Shown here: piece by piece, positions 32,153 through 40,030 of the stretch | Layout of the letters: every line of letters starts with the position of its first letter | Position numbering within the stretch: the first letter of the stretch is position 1 | Assembly (NCBI GenBank): GCA_001818695.1 | Contig: MHJG01000023.1 | Span: forward strand, 1 to 43,665 | Length of the DNA: 43,665 nt | Direction: 5' to 3' | From: Candidatus Harrisonbacteria bacterium RIFCSPHIGHO2_02_FULL_42_16 | GTDB lineage: Bacteria; Patescibacteriota; Minisyncoccia; UBA6257; 02-FULL-45-10c | Made by a program: the position numbers and the translations under genes | The notes under the pieces: generated by a model | Database searches by the model: none | Told to the model about the DNA's origin: nothing | What the model saw: the letters and a program-made list of their open reading frames with translations, nothing else

Positions 32153-33046
32153 ATGGAACTTCACGAAAAGAAACTTCAATTTTTGGAAGAGATGGCGAAT
32201 AAAATCCGGCGGGATTTGATTGGGGCGCTGATTGAAGCGAAATCCGGGCATTCTGCCGGTCCGCTTGGGATGGCGGATATTTTTGCCGCTATGTATTTTC
32301 ATGTTTTAAATCACCGACCCAGCCAGCCGAATTGGCCGGACAGGGATAGATTGATTTTGTCTAATGGTCATATTTGTCCGGTGCAGTATGCGGCTATGGC
32401 TAATGCCGGTTATTTTCCGGTTGAAGAATTTAAGTCCACGCTCCGCAAGCTGGATTCTCGGTTTCAGGGCCATCCGCACCGTGGTTCTTTGCCGGGATTG
32501 GAGACCACTTCCGGGCCGCTTGGTTCTGGAATTTCGCAGGCCATTGGCATGGCGCTGGCGGCGCGTCTTAATGGAGGGAAATATCGCGTATATTGTTTGA
32601 CCTCTGATGGCGAGCATCAGGAAGGGAATACTTGGGAGGCGATAATGTTCGCGGGAAAGCAGAAATCAAAATTGAATAATTTAACCGTAATTATGGACAG
32701 GAATAATATTCAGATTGACGGGTTTACGGAAGAAGTGATGCCTTTGGAGTCGCTTAGAGAAAAATATGAATCGTTCAATTGGCATGTGATTGAAGTAAAT
32801 GGCCATGATATTCAGGAATTCGTGTCGGCGGTTAATGAAGCGAAAGCGATATACGAAAAGCCGACCGTTATTATCGCTCATACAGTTCCGGGCAAGGGCG
32901 TAAGTTTTATGGAAAATAATTATTTGTGGCACGGCAATCCGCCGGGCAAGGGCCCGGAAAATCTGGTTCCGAAAGAAAGGCAGGGCGCGGAAGCGCTGAA
33001 AGAACTGCGGACTTTGCAGGGGCAGATTAAGTCCGAGCATGAGTAA
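32153..33046 (+). CDS. tkt: Transketolase, N-terminal (TPP pyrophosphate-binding) subunit
   Basis: The 297-residue protein covers the first transketolase domain: SGHSAGPLGMADIFAAMYF, HRGSLPGLETTSGPLGSGIS and the TPP/Mg motif TSDGEHQEGNTWEA...NLTVIMDRNN, ending with HTVPGKGVSFMENN. The partner domain is encoded separately at 33453, as in many archaea and CPR bacteria. It transfers two-carbon units in the non-oxidative pentose-phosphate pathway. Operator copy 3 of the TrpR-like regulator lies upstream. Confidence 0.95.
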   Translation: MELHEKKLQFLEEMANKIRRDLIGALIEAKSGHSAGPLGMADIFAAMYFHVLNHRPSQPNWPDRDRLILSNGHICPVQYAAMANAGYFPVEEFKSTLRKLDSRFQGHPHRGSLPGLETTSGPLGSGISQAIGMALAARLNGGKYRVYCLTSDGEHQEGNTWEAIMFAGKQKSKLNNLTVIMDRNNIQIDGFTEEVMPLESLREKYESFNWHVIEVNGHDIQEFVSAVNEAKAIYEKPTVIIAHTVPGKGVSFMENNYLWHGNPPGKGPENLVPKERQGAEALKELRTLQGQIKSEHE

Positions 33047-33053
33047 TTAATAT

Positions 33054-33061
33054 GTTATAAT
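33054..33061 (+). promoter_or_regulatory. Extended -10 between transketolase halves
   Basis: tgttataat-type element (TATAAT 33056-33061, preceded by TGT) just after the tkt N-subunit stop could give separate transcription of the small gene and the C-subunit. Confidence 0.45.
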
Positions 33062-33111
33062 AAGATTTAATCGTTAAAAGGTCGTAATTTTTAAATTAAA
33101 AAAATAATATT

Positions 33112-33375
33112 ATGCATATGATGAATGGAGAACATTCTAAATTTCATTGGTATTGCTGTTGGCGGCCAACGGTTAAATTGGTCTTTTGGTTTGCCGCTGT
33201 CGCGTCATTGGCGATGGCTTGGTACGCGGTTTATAAAAAAGGATTGGTTTTCGGATTGGAGCCATTGGCCTGGTATTGGAATGCCTTGGTACTTGGCGTT
33301 TTGTCCATGGGTAAAATGGGCAAGAGCCACGGTTATTGCGGCGCTTGCATGCCGGAGAAAAATAGCGGAATGTAG
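33112..33375 (+). CDS. Small two-helix membrane protein between the transketolase halves
   Basis: I do not recognise this 87-residue protein. It begins MHMMNGEHSKFHWYCCWRP (ATGs at 33112, 33118 and 33121 are all possible), has two hydrophobic segments (VKLVFWFAAVASLAMAWYAV and LAWYWNALVLGVLSM) and a C-terminal HGYCGACMPEK. The Cys/His at both ends, CCW and CGAC, could bind metal or form disulfides. Its frame is preferred over an overlapping +2 frame because of the coherent membrane pattern. It interrupts the transketolase gene pair. Confidence 0.6.
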   Translation: MHMMNGEHSKFHWYCCWRPTVKLVFWFAAVASLAMAWYAVYKKGLVFGLEPLAWYWNALVLGVLSMGKMGKSHGYCGACMPEKNSGM

Positions 33376-33421
33376 AAAATTCTCGAGAATTTTCATAGTA
33401 GCTCTGTTTTGCGGAGCTACT
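33375..33421. repeat. Two adjacent palindromes after the small membrane gene
   Basis: A perfect 20-bp palindrome (33375-33394, centre ctcgag) begins at the last base of the stop codon. A hairpin agtagctc/gagctact (33397-33404, 33414-33421) follows. No T-run follows, so they may process or regulate the mRNA before the transketolase C-subunit. Confidence 0.65.
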
Positions 33422-33452
33422 CCAAAATACTTGAGAAGTTGAAATAATTCTC

Positions 33453-34466
33453 ATGCTCAACAAAAACGCAAAATTATCTGTTAAAATTTTTGCTCAGGAT
33501 ATTGAACAAAAACCGACTCGGGACGGTTACGGAGAGGGCTTAGTTTTTGCCGGTGAGGGAAATTCCAATGTGGTGGTTTTGTGCGCCGACTTGACTGAGT
33601 CCACTCGTTCGGAAGCGTTTTCAAAAAAATTTCCGGAAAGATTTTTTGAAGTGGGCGTGGCGGAACAAAATCTTGCCACCATTGCCGCCGGAATGGGCAT
33701 AAGCGGAAAAATTCCTTTTATTTCCTCCTATGCCACTTTTTCTCCGGGCCGGAATTGGGAGCAGATTCGTACTACGATTTCTTATAATGATTCCAATGTA
33801 AAAATCGCCGGCGCTCATGCCGGAATTTCCGTCGGACCGGACGGCGCCACTCATCAGGCGATTGAGGATATCGCCACTATGCGGGTGATGGCGAATATGA
33901 AGGTTTTTGTTCCCTGCGATGCCATTGAGGCGAAAAAAGCGACTGTAGCGGCGGCAAAGTTATGGGGGCCGGTTTATCTGCGTTTCGGCAGGGAAAAAAT
34001 GCCGGTTTTTACCACTGAAGAGACCCCATTTACGCCTGGAAAAGCGGAAATTTTTTGGGAATCATCCGGAAAAGGGAACCGCGCTAAGAAACCACAAGCT
34101 GCTATAATTGCCTGCGGCTCGCTGACGCACTATGCTTTATTAGCGGCTAAAGAATTGGATGAGGAAGGGGTCGGCGTTTGTGTGGTTAATTGCCATACCA
34201 TTAAGCCGCTTGATGAAAATACGATTTTGGAAATCGCCAAGCGGTGCGGAGCAGTGGTTACGGCGGAAGAACACCAGATTTCCGGCGGTTTAGGCGGGGC
34301 GGTCTCCGAATTTTTAGTTAAAAAATATCCCGTGCCGATGGAGTTTATCGGGATGAAAAATGTTTTCGGCGAATCCGGCGAGCCAAAAGAACTGATGGAA
34401 AAATACGGCATGGGCGTTAAAGATATTAAAAATGCGGTTAAGAAAGTAATAGCGAGGAAAAAATAA
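33453..34466 (+). CDS. tkt: Transketolase, C-terminal (pyrimidine-binding plus C-domain) subunit
   Basis: The 337-residue protein has VVLCADLTESTRSEAFSKKF, RFFEVGVAEQNLATIAAGM (the catalytic Glu region binding the TPP pyrimidine), GPDGATHQAIEDIATMR and a C-terminal AAIIACGSLTHYALLAAKEL domain. It completes the enzyme with the subunit encoded at 32153. It also resembles transketolase-like/DXS C-halves, but the pairing makes transketolase the best call. Confidence 0.94.
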   Translation: MLNKNAKLSVKIFAQDIEQKPTRDGYGEGLVFAGEGNSNVVVLCADLTESTRSEAFSKKFPERFFEVGVAEQNLATIAAGMGISGKIPFISSYATFSPGRNWEQIRTTISYNDSNVKIAGAHAGISVGPDGATHQAIEDIATMRVMANMKVFVPCDAIEAKKATVAAAKLWGPVYLRFGREKMPVFTTEETPFTPGKAEIFWESSGKGNRAKKPQAAIIACGSLTHYALLAAKELDEEGVGVCVVNCHTIKPLDENTILEIAKRCGAVVTAEEHQISGGLGGAVSEFLVKKYPVPMEFIGMKNVFGESGEPKELMEKYGMGVKDIKNAVKKVIARKK

Positions 34467-34502
34467 ATTTTATCGCGAATCGGAATGCGAGTATAAATTT
34501 AT
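34463..34502 (+). promoter_or_regulatory. Stem-loop at the start codon of the restriction gene
   Basis: ataaattt...tcgc (34463-34476) pairs with gcga...aaatttat (34487-34502) with small bulges, so part of ATG 34501 lies in the stem. It may limit translation of the nuclease. Confidence 0.45.
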
Positions 34503-35088
34503 GATAATAAAAATAAAAAACGAAGAATTGGTCAGAGAGCTTATTGGCGAAGTAAAAAATTTTCCAAAGTATACAACTCAAATTATAAATTTAGCAAATC
34601 AAAACGCCCAAGGAACTAGACCAAGAGTAGTCGGTCAATTATCAGAGCTCATACAAGAATGCCCTGAAAAAACTTATATTGGTTGGAAAAAATGGTATCT
34701 TTCCAAACATCCTAAAGCTATTGAAAACGCAACAGAAAAAATTACCGAAATGATTGATAATTTGGAGAAAGCTTTAAAGAAAATAGATAAATCAATGATT
34801 AAAAGATGGGCAGAAGATTTGATATTAGAAAAAACTTTTGTCGGCCTAAGATTTCAGGAAGCGATATTAAAGAAAGTGGCAGGAATTAAAAATGTTGATT
34901 ATAGATTAGCCGAACGGGCAGAAGAATCAAAAGGAATAGATGGTCTTATTGGAAAAACGCCAGTATCTATAAAACCTATTACTTATAAATTAAAAAAATC
35001 TTTAAGAGAAGAAATTAGACATAAAATCATTTTTTATAGCAAAACCAAAACTGGATTAGAAATTGATGCGAGCGAGGTGTTAAAATAA
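34501..35088 (+). CDS. Type II restriction endonuclease, MjaI-like (CTAG family)
   Basis: The 195-residue protein has QIINLANQNAQGTRPRVVGQ, LSELIQECP, RFQEAILKKVA and SKGIDGLIGKTPVSIKP. These match my recollection of the RE_MjaI family (PF09568), whose founder cuts CTAG. The ID...SIKP stretch could be a PD-(D/E)xK core. It is 6 nt upstream of a beta-class DNA methyltransferase, as expected for a type II system. Codon use is more AT-rich than the flanking metabolic genes, suggesting transfer. CTAG specificity is inferred from family. Confidence 0.75.
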   Translation: MIIKIKNEELVRELIGEVKNFPKYTTQIINLANQNAQGTRPRVVGQLSELIQECPEKTYIGWKKWYLSKHPKAIENATEKITEMIDNLEKALKKIDKSMIKRWAEDLILEKTFVGLRFQEAILKKVAGIKNVDYRLAERAEESKGIDGLIGKTPVSIKPITYKLKKSLREEIRHKIIFYSKTKTGLEIDASEVLK

Positions 35089-35094
35089 TAAGAT

Positions 35095-36042
35095 ATGGCT
35101 ACTAATCATAAAATTATTATAGGAGATTCAAGAAATATGGCTGAAATTCAAGATGAATCTGTCCAGCTTATTGTTACTTCGCCGCCATATTGGCAAATTA
35201 AAGATTATGGCAATAAAAACCAGATTGGTTTTAACGATACTTATGAGGAATATATTAATAATTTGAATCAAGTTTGGTTTGAATGTTATCGGGTTTTAGA
35301 TCCCGGTTGCCGATTGAGCATTAATATAGGAGATCAGTTCGCCCGAGCCGTAACTTATGGCCGTTATAAAATTATTCCAATAAGAACAGAGATTATAAAA
35401 TTTTGCGAATCCATCGGTTTTGATTATATGGGAGCGGTTATTTGGCAGAAAATGACTAATATGAAAACCAGCGGCGGCGCTTCTGTTATGGGCTCTTATC
35501 CTTATCCACGCAATGGGCATTTAGCCATTGATTATGAATTTATTCTTTTATTTAAAAAATTAGGTAAAGAAAAAAATAATGTTTCAAAAGCCATTAAAGA
35601 AAAATCAAAATTAACTAATGATGAGTGGCGTCAATATTTTAAGGGTCATTGGAATTTTTCCGGAGCCAAACAGGATAAACATTTGGCAATGTTTCCTGAT
35701 GAGTTGCCTCGTCGACTTATCAAAATGTATAGTTTTGTTGGAGAAAATGTTTTAGACCCATTTTTAGGAAGTGGCACTACCTCTAAAGTAGCGAAAGAAT
35801 TAAAGAGAAATTCTATTGGATACGAAATTAATAAAGAATTTTTACCTATTATTAAAACTAAAATAGGCAGTAATAACTCTTTATTTGAAGGCAGGGATAA
35901 AATTGACACTTTTTTTCAAAATAATACAATAGCTGAAAAATTAAATTTTAATTTGAAATTAGTAAAAAATGATAGTTTAATGAATAACCGAATTAAGCAT
36001 TCAGATTATTGGAAAGAGCTTAAAAGCAAATTAATTCAATGA
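35095..36042 (+). CDS. Type II DNA methyltransferase, beta-class N4-cytosine/N6-adenine (TSPPYW)
   Basis: The 315-residue protein has motif IV T28-S-P-P-Y-W33 near the N-terminus and the SAM motif VLDPFLGSGTTSKVA near residue 220, so the order is that of beta-class enzymes. SPPY with Ser suits N4-cytosine methylation, which agrees with an M.MjaI-type partner for the MjaI-like nuclease upstream. It protects host DNA at the shared site. Its TGA stop overlaps the ATG of the PfkB kinase by 4 nt, an unusually tight junction with an unrelated gene. Confidence 0.9.
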   Translation: MATNHKIIIGDSRNMAEIQDESVQLIVTSPPYWQIKDYGNKNQIGFNDTYEEYINNLNQVWFECYRVLDPGCRLSINIGDQFARAVTYGRYKIIPIRTEIIKFCESIGFDYMGAVIWQKMTNMKTSGGASVMGSYPYPRNGHLAIDYEFILLFKKLGKEKNNVSKAIKEKSKLTNDEWRQYFKGHWNFSGAKQDKHLAMFPDELPRRLIKMYSFVGENVLDPFLGSGTTSKVAKELKRNSIGYEINKEFLPIIKTKIGSNNSLFEGRDKIDTFFQNNTIAEKLNFNLKLVKNDSLMNNRIKHSDYWKELKSKLIQ

Positions 36043-37094
36043 TGATATTTGATATTGTTACAATCGGTTCGGTGACGAGAGATAATTTTTTGGAATCGGA
36101 TTACGAAATTATCAAGTGGCTGAAAGCGCCATCCGGAGAGGCGTTAATTTTACCGTTTGGAGAAAAGTTGGAAGTGGAAAAAGTATATTCCACTATCGGC
36201 GGAAACTCGGCCAATGCCAGTATAACTTTTGCACGACAAGGATTTAAAGCCGCTTGCTTCGGAAAAATCGGCAATGATTTGTCTGGACGGGAGATAAAAG
36301 AGCGATTGCGAAAGGAGAAAGTCCGGCCGCTTTTCGCGGTTTCTAAAGTTAAGCCGACTGCCTATTCCGTTCTTTTATTAAAAGGCGGCGAGCGGACGAT
36401 TCTTGGCTATCATGGCGCTTCGGATATGATGACGAGCGGAGATATTCCTTGGAAAAGTTTAAAAGCCAAGTGGTGGTATTTATCGCTTGCCGGAGAGTCG
36501 GATAAATTTTTAAAGCCGCTTTTGCTTTTTGCGCGCAAAAATAAAATTAAAGTGGCTTTTAATCCGAGCGGGCATCATATTCGGCATAAGCGGAAAGAAA
36601 TTTTGTCTGTTTTAAAAGATTTGGCGTTTTTAGTTTTAAATAAAAGCGAGGCGGCGGATTTATTGAGGATATCTTTTAAAAAGGAAAAGGAGGTCTTTAA
36701 AAAATTGGATAAATTGACTCCGGGAATCGTGGCGGTGACAGACGGGTCAAGTGGTGTCATTGTTTCTGATGGCAAATACTTATATAAAGCGGGAATTTTT
36801 TCTGAGAAAAAATTAGCAGACCGCACCGGAGCCGGAGACGCTTTTGGAAGTGGGTTTGTGGCAGGGTTCATGGAAAAATTGCAAGATTGTAATATTACAG
36901 AATTACAAAAATCAAAAGATAAATTAGTAATTAGCAATTTGCAATCAGCAATTAAATATTCTATCCGTCTTGCTTCCGCCAATGCCACTTCGGTTGTTGA
37001 AAAAGTCGGCGCCACCGAAGGAATCCTTACTAAAAATCAGTTTCAGTCCGCGAGATGGAAAAGTTTTCCGGTTAAAATAAGCCAGTTAAGATAA
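36039..37094 (+). CDS. PfkB-family carbohydrate kinase
   Basis: The 351-residue protein has the PfkB signatures: VYSTIGGNSANASITFARQG near the N-terminus and DRTGAGDAFGSGF near the C-terminus, with D267 as the catalytic base in GAGDA. It phosphorylates a sugar, nucleoside or sugar phosphate; the identity is unknown. Location next to fba makes a 6-phosphofructokinase role possible but unproven. An AT-rich extra segment (about residues 281-303, DCNITELQKSKDKLVIS) interrupts the C-terminal signature region. Two ATGs (36039, 36042) are available. Confidence 0.92.
   Translation: MMIFDIVTIGSVTRDNFLESDYEIIKWLKAPSGEALILPFGEKLEVEKVYSTIGGNSANASITFARQGFKAACFGKIGNDLSGREIKERLRKEKVRPLFAVSKVKPTAYSVLLLKGGERTILGYHGASDMMTSGDIPWKSLKAKWWYLSLAGESDKFLKPLLLFARKNKIKVAFNPSGHHIRHKRKEILSVLKDLAFLVLNKSEAADLLRISFKKEKEVFKKLDKLTPGIVAVTDGSSGVIVSDGKYLYKAGIFSEKKLADRTGAGDAFGSGFVAGFMEKLQDCNITELQKSKDKLVISNLQSAIKYSIRLASANATSVVEKVGATEGILTKNQFQSARWKSFPVKISQLR
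36879..36953 (+). repeat. AT-rich in-frame insert in the PfkB kinase gene
   Basis: attac/gtaat words and near-tandem ttagcaatttgcaatcagcaatt occur between conserved blocks, in strong contrast to flanking composition. Confidence 0.4.
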
Positions 37095-37103
37095 TTTATT
37101 TTT

Positions 37104-38360
37104 ATGAGAAATGCCGCTGATACAATTGCAAAAATATTGAAAGCTGATAAGCATTCCATATATAAAATGGAAGACAGGTTATCGGCGATTACAGGAAAGA
37201 AAGAGGTGTTAGAAAAAATTATTGAAGAAAATAATCAGCAAGTTAATAACCGCCTTCTTGATTTGGGCGTTTCGCGAAATGCTTCGGTTAAAGAAGTTCA
37301 TGATGCCCTTATTTCTAAAATTGAAGCGGACGATAATTTAATTTTTAACGCTTTAGGGGGAATGGTTTGCGACAGTCAGAATGACTGCAATAAAATTTTA
37401 AAATTGGCGCAAAAAGTCGCAGCTTCCAATCACGGATTTTTTTTAAAGAAAGAGGTGGCGCGCAAATTTTTATTTAATGAACCGCCGAAAAAGATAATGG
37501 AGTTTTTGGGATATGAATCGGTTGAGGAAATGTTAAAAAAAGAAAGTTTGCTGGAAATTTACAGCGGACTCCGTTTTTTGGAAGGCAACGAATGGCAGAA
37601 TAAAGTATTTTTTAAACAGTATGAAAAATTAACTCCGGACGATTTTGAGGAGCGGCCCGTGGCTATTCATACGCTTAGTCCGAAATGGAATGAGGCAACC
37701 AAAAAATTCGTTTTGAAGAAATGGCATAATATCAGCCATCTTAAAGAATTGGGAGTGGTTTTTGTCATACCGATATCGCTTGGCATATCCGGTGAAGTTT
37801 TAAGAATGTTAAGTTTGGTTTTCCACTATTTGCACGAAATTCCATTTTATTCCGATTTATTTAAAATTATCGCTAAAGTTCCGGAGACATTTTCAGAAAA
37901 TTTTGTATCATTATTGAGGGGTGATGTTTTAGAACGGCATTTGGCGGATACGGAAAAGTTTTCTTTTTTAGTAATTCAGCGATATTTGGCCAAGGATGAT
38001 GAAAATGATTGGCGGCTTTTTTATCCGCATATTAATCCGGAAGCAACGCATTGGCTTAGGGCAGAAGAAGATTTAGTAAAAATGGCGGGGGAAATTGACG
38101 GCTTTAGCGGAGAATTAGCATTTTGGCGTAATTTGGATTGGGTCGGCGATTATTTTAAAGATGAAGTCGGCGAAGATGTTTTGGTAAGTTTTAATTTGGT
38201 GGATTCAGTAATGAGCTTGGTAAGAGAAAAAGAATTGATTAAATACCTTTATCACCATCAGGAGGCGCTTTGGAATAAGATTTTTATGGAGTATTTTAGC
38301 AACGAGCAGTTGGAGAAGTTTTCTAAAGAGTATTTATTACAAGGATACTTTGAAATTTAA
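37104..38360 (+). CDS. Unknown 418-residue protein in the carbon-metabolism operon
   Basis: I do not recognise a family. The protein is soluble and mostly helical, with a charged N-terminal region (KMEDRLSAITGKKEVLEKII), LGGMVCDSQNDCNKI with a Cys pair, FLFNEPPKKIMEFLGYESVEE, and one moderately hydrophobic stretch (LGVVFVIPISLGISGEVLRM, about residues 214-233). It is 9 nt after the PfkB kinase and its end overlaps the region just before fba (ATG 38362), so it belongs to the operon. A role linked to sugar-phosphate metabolism is only a guess from position. Confidence 0.75.
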   Translation: MRNAADTIAKILKADKHSIYKMEDRLSAITGKKEVLEKIIEENNQQVNNRLLDLGVSRNASVKEVHDALISKIEADDNLIFNALGGMVCDSQNDCNKILKLAQKVAASNHGFFLKKEVARKFLFNEPPKKIMEFLGYESVEEMLKKESLLEIYSGLRFLEGNEWQNKVFFKQYEKLTPDDFEERPVAIHTLSPKWNEATKKFVLKKWHNISHLKELGVVFVIPISLGISGEVLRMLSLVFHYLHEIPFYSDLFKIIAKVPETFSENFVSLLRGDVLERHLADTEKFSFLVIQRYLAKDDENDWRLFYPHINPEATHWLRAEEDLVKMAGEIDGFSGELAFWRNLDWVGDYFKDEVGEDVLVSFNLVDSVMSLVREKELIKYLYHHQEALWNKIFMEYFSNEQLEKFSKEYLLQGYFEI

Positions 38361-38361
38361 T

Positions 38362-39303
38362 ATGAAAAATTTATATCAGATTTTAAAAGAAGCGGAGAAA
38401 AAGAAAATTGCGGTCGGGCATTTTAATGTTGCGGAGACCTCGGTTTTAAAGGCAATTTTTGAGGTAGCAAAGGACTTTGGCGTACCAGTGATTATCGGCA
38501 CCTCTGAAGGCGAAGCGGGATTTTTAGGCAGAAAGCAGGCAGTGGCGTTAGTTAAGAGTTTGCGTAATGAGTATAAATTTCCTATTTTTTTAAATTCCGA
38601 CCACACCAAGTCATTTGATGAGGTAAAAAAAGCCGTGGCCGCCGGTTATGACGCCGTTCTTTTTGACGGCGGAACTTTGCCGTTCGCGGAAAATATCCGG
38701 CAAACGAAAAGAGTTGTTAAGTATGTAAAGTCAAAAAATTCGAAAATTTTGGTGGAAGGTGAACTGGGCAATATCGGCAGTGGTTCTATGATTAGAAAGG
38801 AGTTGCCCAAAGGGGCGGCAATTAAGCCGGAAGATTTAACCAAGCCGGAAGACGCGGCGCGGTTTGTGAAGGAAACCGGCGTGGATATGCTGGCGCCGGC
38901 AGTAGGGAATATCCATGGGATGCTTGTCCCTCACCCTTCAAGTCCTGGCGCAAAGCGCCTAGACCTGATAAAGCGGGACTTGAAGGGTGAGGGATTTGTT
39001 ACCGCTGGCTATGACTATCCTTTAGACATTGATCGTATCCGTGCCATTAAAAAAGCAGTAAAAATTCCGTTAGTGCTTCATGGCGGTTCGGGAAATACCA
39101 ATTCTGATTTTTTGGCGGCGATTGATGCCGGTGTCACTATTATCCATATCAGCACCGAGTTGCGATTGGCTTGGCGAAAAGGTTTAGAACGAGGATTAAA
39201 AGAAAATCCGGAAGAAATCGCTCCTTATAAAGTTTTATTTTCGGCAGTAGAGGCGGTTAGAGAAGTAGTTAATAAAAAGTTGAAATTATTTAATAAGCAT
39301 TGA
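38362..39303 (+). CDS. fba: Class II fructose-bisphosphate aldolase
   Basis: The ATG at 38362 gives 313 residues (MKNLYQILKEAEKKKIAVGH); a TTG at 38350 would overlap the upstream gene. Zinc-site histidines are in LNSDHTKSFDEV, VGNIHGML and LVLHGGSGN; GELGNIGSGS is also conserved. It interconverts fructose-1,6-bisphosphate and triose phosphates. After NIHGML the protein carries an unusual stretch, PHPSSPGAKRLDLIKRDLKG, encoded by a perfect 19-bp inverted repeat, in a place where homologues have a short loop. Confidence 0.95.
   Translation: MKNLYQILKEAEKKKIAVGHFNVAETSVLKAIFEVAKDFGVPVIIGTSEGEAGFLGRKQAVALVKSLRNEYKFPIFLNSDHTKSFDEVKKAVAAGYDAVLFDGGTLPFAENIRQTKRVVKYVKSKNSKILVEGELGNIGSGSMIRKELPKGAAIKPEDLTKPEDAARFVKETGVDMLAPAVGNIHGMLVPHPSSPGAKRLDLIKRDLKGEGFVTAGYDYPLDIDRIRAIKKAVKIPLVLHGGSGNTNSDFLAAIDAGVTIIHISTELRLAWRKGLERGLKENPEEIAPYKVLFSAVEAVREVVNKKLKLFNKH
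38927..38994 (+). repeat. In-frame palindromic element inside fba
   Basis: Perfect 19-bp inverted arms (38927-38945, 38976-38994; arm tccctcacccttcaagtcc) enclose a 30-nt loop with its own ggcgc/gcgcc hairpin. The 68-bp unit is translated as part of Fba. Confidence 0.85.
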
Positions 39304-39328
39304 CCTTTCCATATTTTTTAGTTATATA
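39300..39328 (+). promoter_or_regulatory. Possible promoter of the MntA-HepT operon
   Basis: TTGACC (39300-39305), 17 nt, TATATA (39323-39328). A TATAAA at 39327-39332, 9 nt before ATG 39342, is an alternative. Confidence 0.4.
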
Positions 39329-39341
39329 TAAAATATAGATT

Positions 39342-39635
39342 ATGCAAGAGATTAAAGATATTAAAAAAAAAATCGCCCCTATATTATTAGAAAACGATGT
39401 TCAATTCGCTGGAATTTTTGGTTCTTACGGGCGAGGAAATGAAAATGAAAACAGCGATATTGATATTTTAGTAAAGTTTAAAAGTTCTAAGAGTTTACTG
39501 GATATTATAGGATTAGAAATAACACTTTCAGATTTTTTAGGTTTAAGAGTTGATTTAGTAACTGATCAGGCCCTTTGTCCGCACATTAAAAAAGAAGTTT
39601 TAAAGGATTTTCGGCTTATTTATGGCGAAAGATAA
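39342..39635 (+). CDS. mntA: MntA-type nucleotidyltransferase antitoxin
   Basis: The 97-residue minimal nucleotidyltransferase has the GSx10DxD motif: G27-S28 in GIFGSYGRG and D39-I-D41. In characterised MntA-HepT systems the antitoxin AMPylates the HEPN toxin on a tyrosine. The stop overlaps the start of the toxin gene by 14 nt, as expected for a coupled pair. Confidence 0.88.
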   Translation: MQEIKDIKKKIAPILLENDVQFAGIFGSYGRGNENENSDIDILVKFKSSKSLLDIIGLEITLSDFLGLRVDLVTDQALCPHIKKEVLKDFRLIYGER

Positions 39636-39945
39636 ACTTTATATTGAGCATATTTTGGAATCTATTGCTAAAATTGAAAAATTTATACATAATTTGGATT
39701 TAGATTCTTTTGGTAAAAATGATTTGGTTCAAAGTGCCGTGATGAGGGAGCTGGAAATTATCGGCGAAGCGGCTAAGAAAATATCAGATGAATTTAAAAA
39801 TGAACATTCTGGCATTGTTTGGAAACAGATTGCGGGTATGCGCGATAAATTAGCTCACGATTATTTTGAGATTGATGTTGGCGCTGTTTGGAAAACCGCA
39901 AAAGAGGATTTGTTAAATTTAAAAACCGATTTAACTAAGAAATAA
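39622..39945 (+). CDS. hepT: HepT-type HEPN toxin (RNase)
   Basis: The 107-residue helical HEPN protein has the catalytic R74-x4-H79-x-Y81 motif (MRDKLAHDYFEID), in which Tyr is the known AMPylation site, and MRELEIIGEAAKKIS typical of the DUF86/HepT family. It cleaves RNA when not neutralised by MntA. It forms an overlapping operon with mntA, between fba and rplY. Confidence 0.9.
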   Translation: MAKDKLYIEHILESIAKIEKFIHNLDLDSFGKNDLVQSAVMRELEIIGEAAKKISDEFKNEHSGIVWKQIAGMRDKLAHDYFEIDVGAVWKTAKEDLLNLKTDLTKK

Positions 39946-39993
39946 CCTTTATAAGATTTTAGCGGCGGCAACGGATTTAGTAAGAGCTTTTTC

Positions 39994-40022
39994 TTGAATT
40001 TTTTATAGATATATAGTATTAT
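39994..40022 (+). promoter_or_regulatory. Promoter of rplY
   Basis: TTGAAT (39994-39999), 17 nt, TATTAT (40017-40022), ending 8 nt before ATG 40031; predicted leaderless. Confidence 0.6.
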
Positions 40023-40030
40023 TATAAACT

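Noticed and set aside
33125-33442. Alternative 105-residue reading frame overlapping the small membrane gene
   Set aside because: It lacks a coherent membrane pattern and runs through both palindromes; the 33112 frame has regular helices and Cys motifs.
34501-36042. Strong CTAG avoidance as proof of the MjaI-type specificity
   Set aside because: CTAG is visible at several places in the first 1.5 kb alone (for example near 743, 1229 and 1341), so avoidance is not evident without a count.
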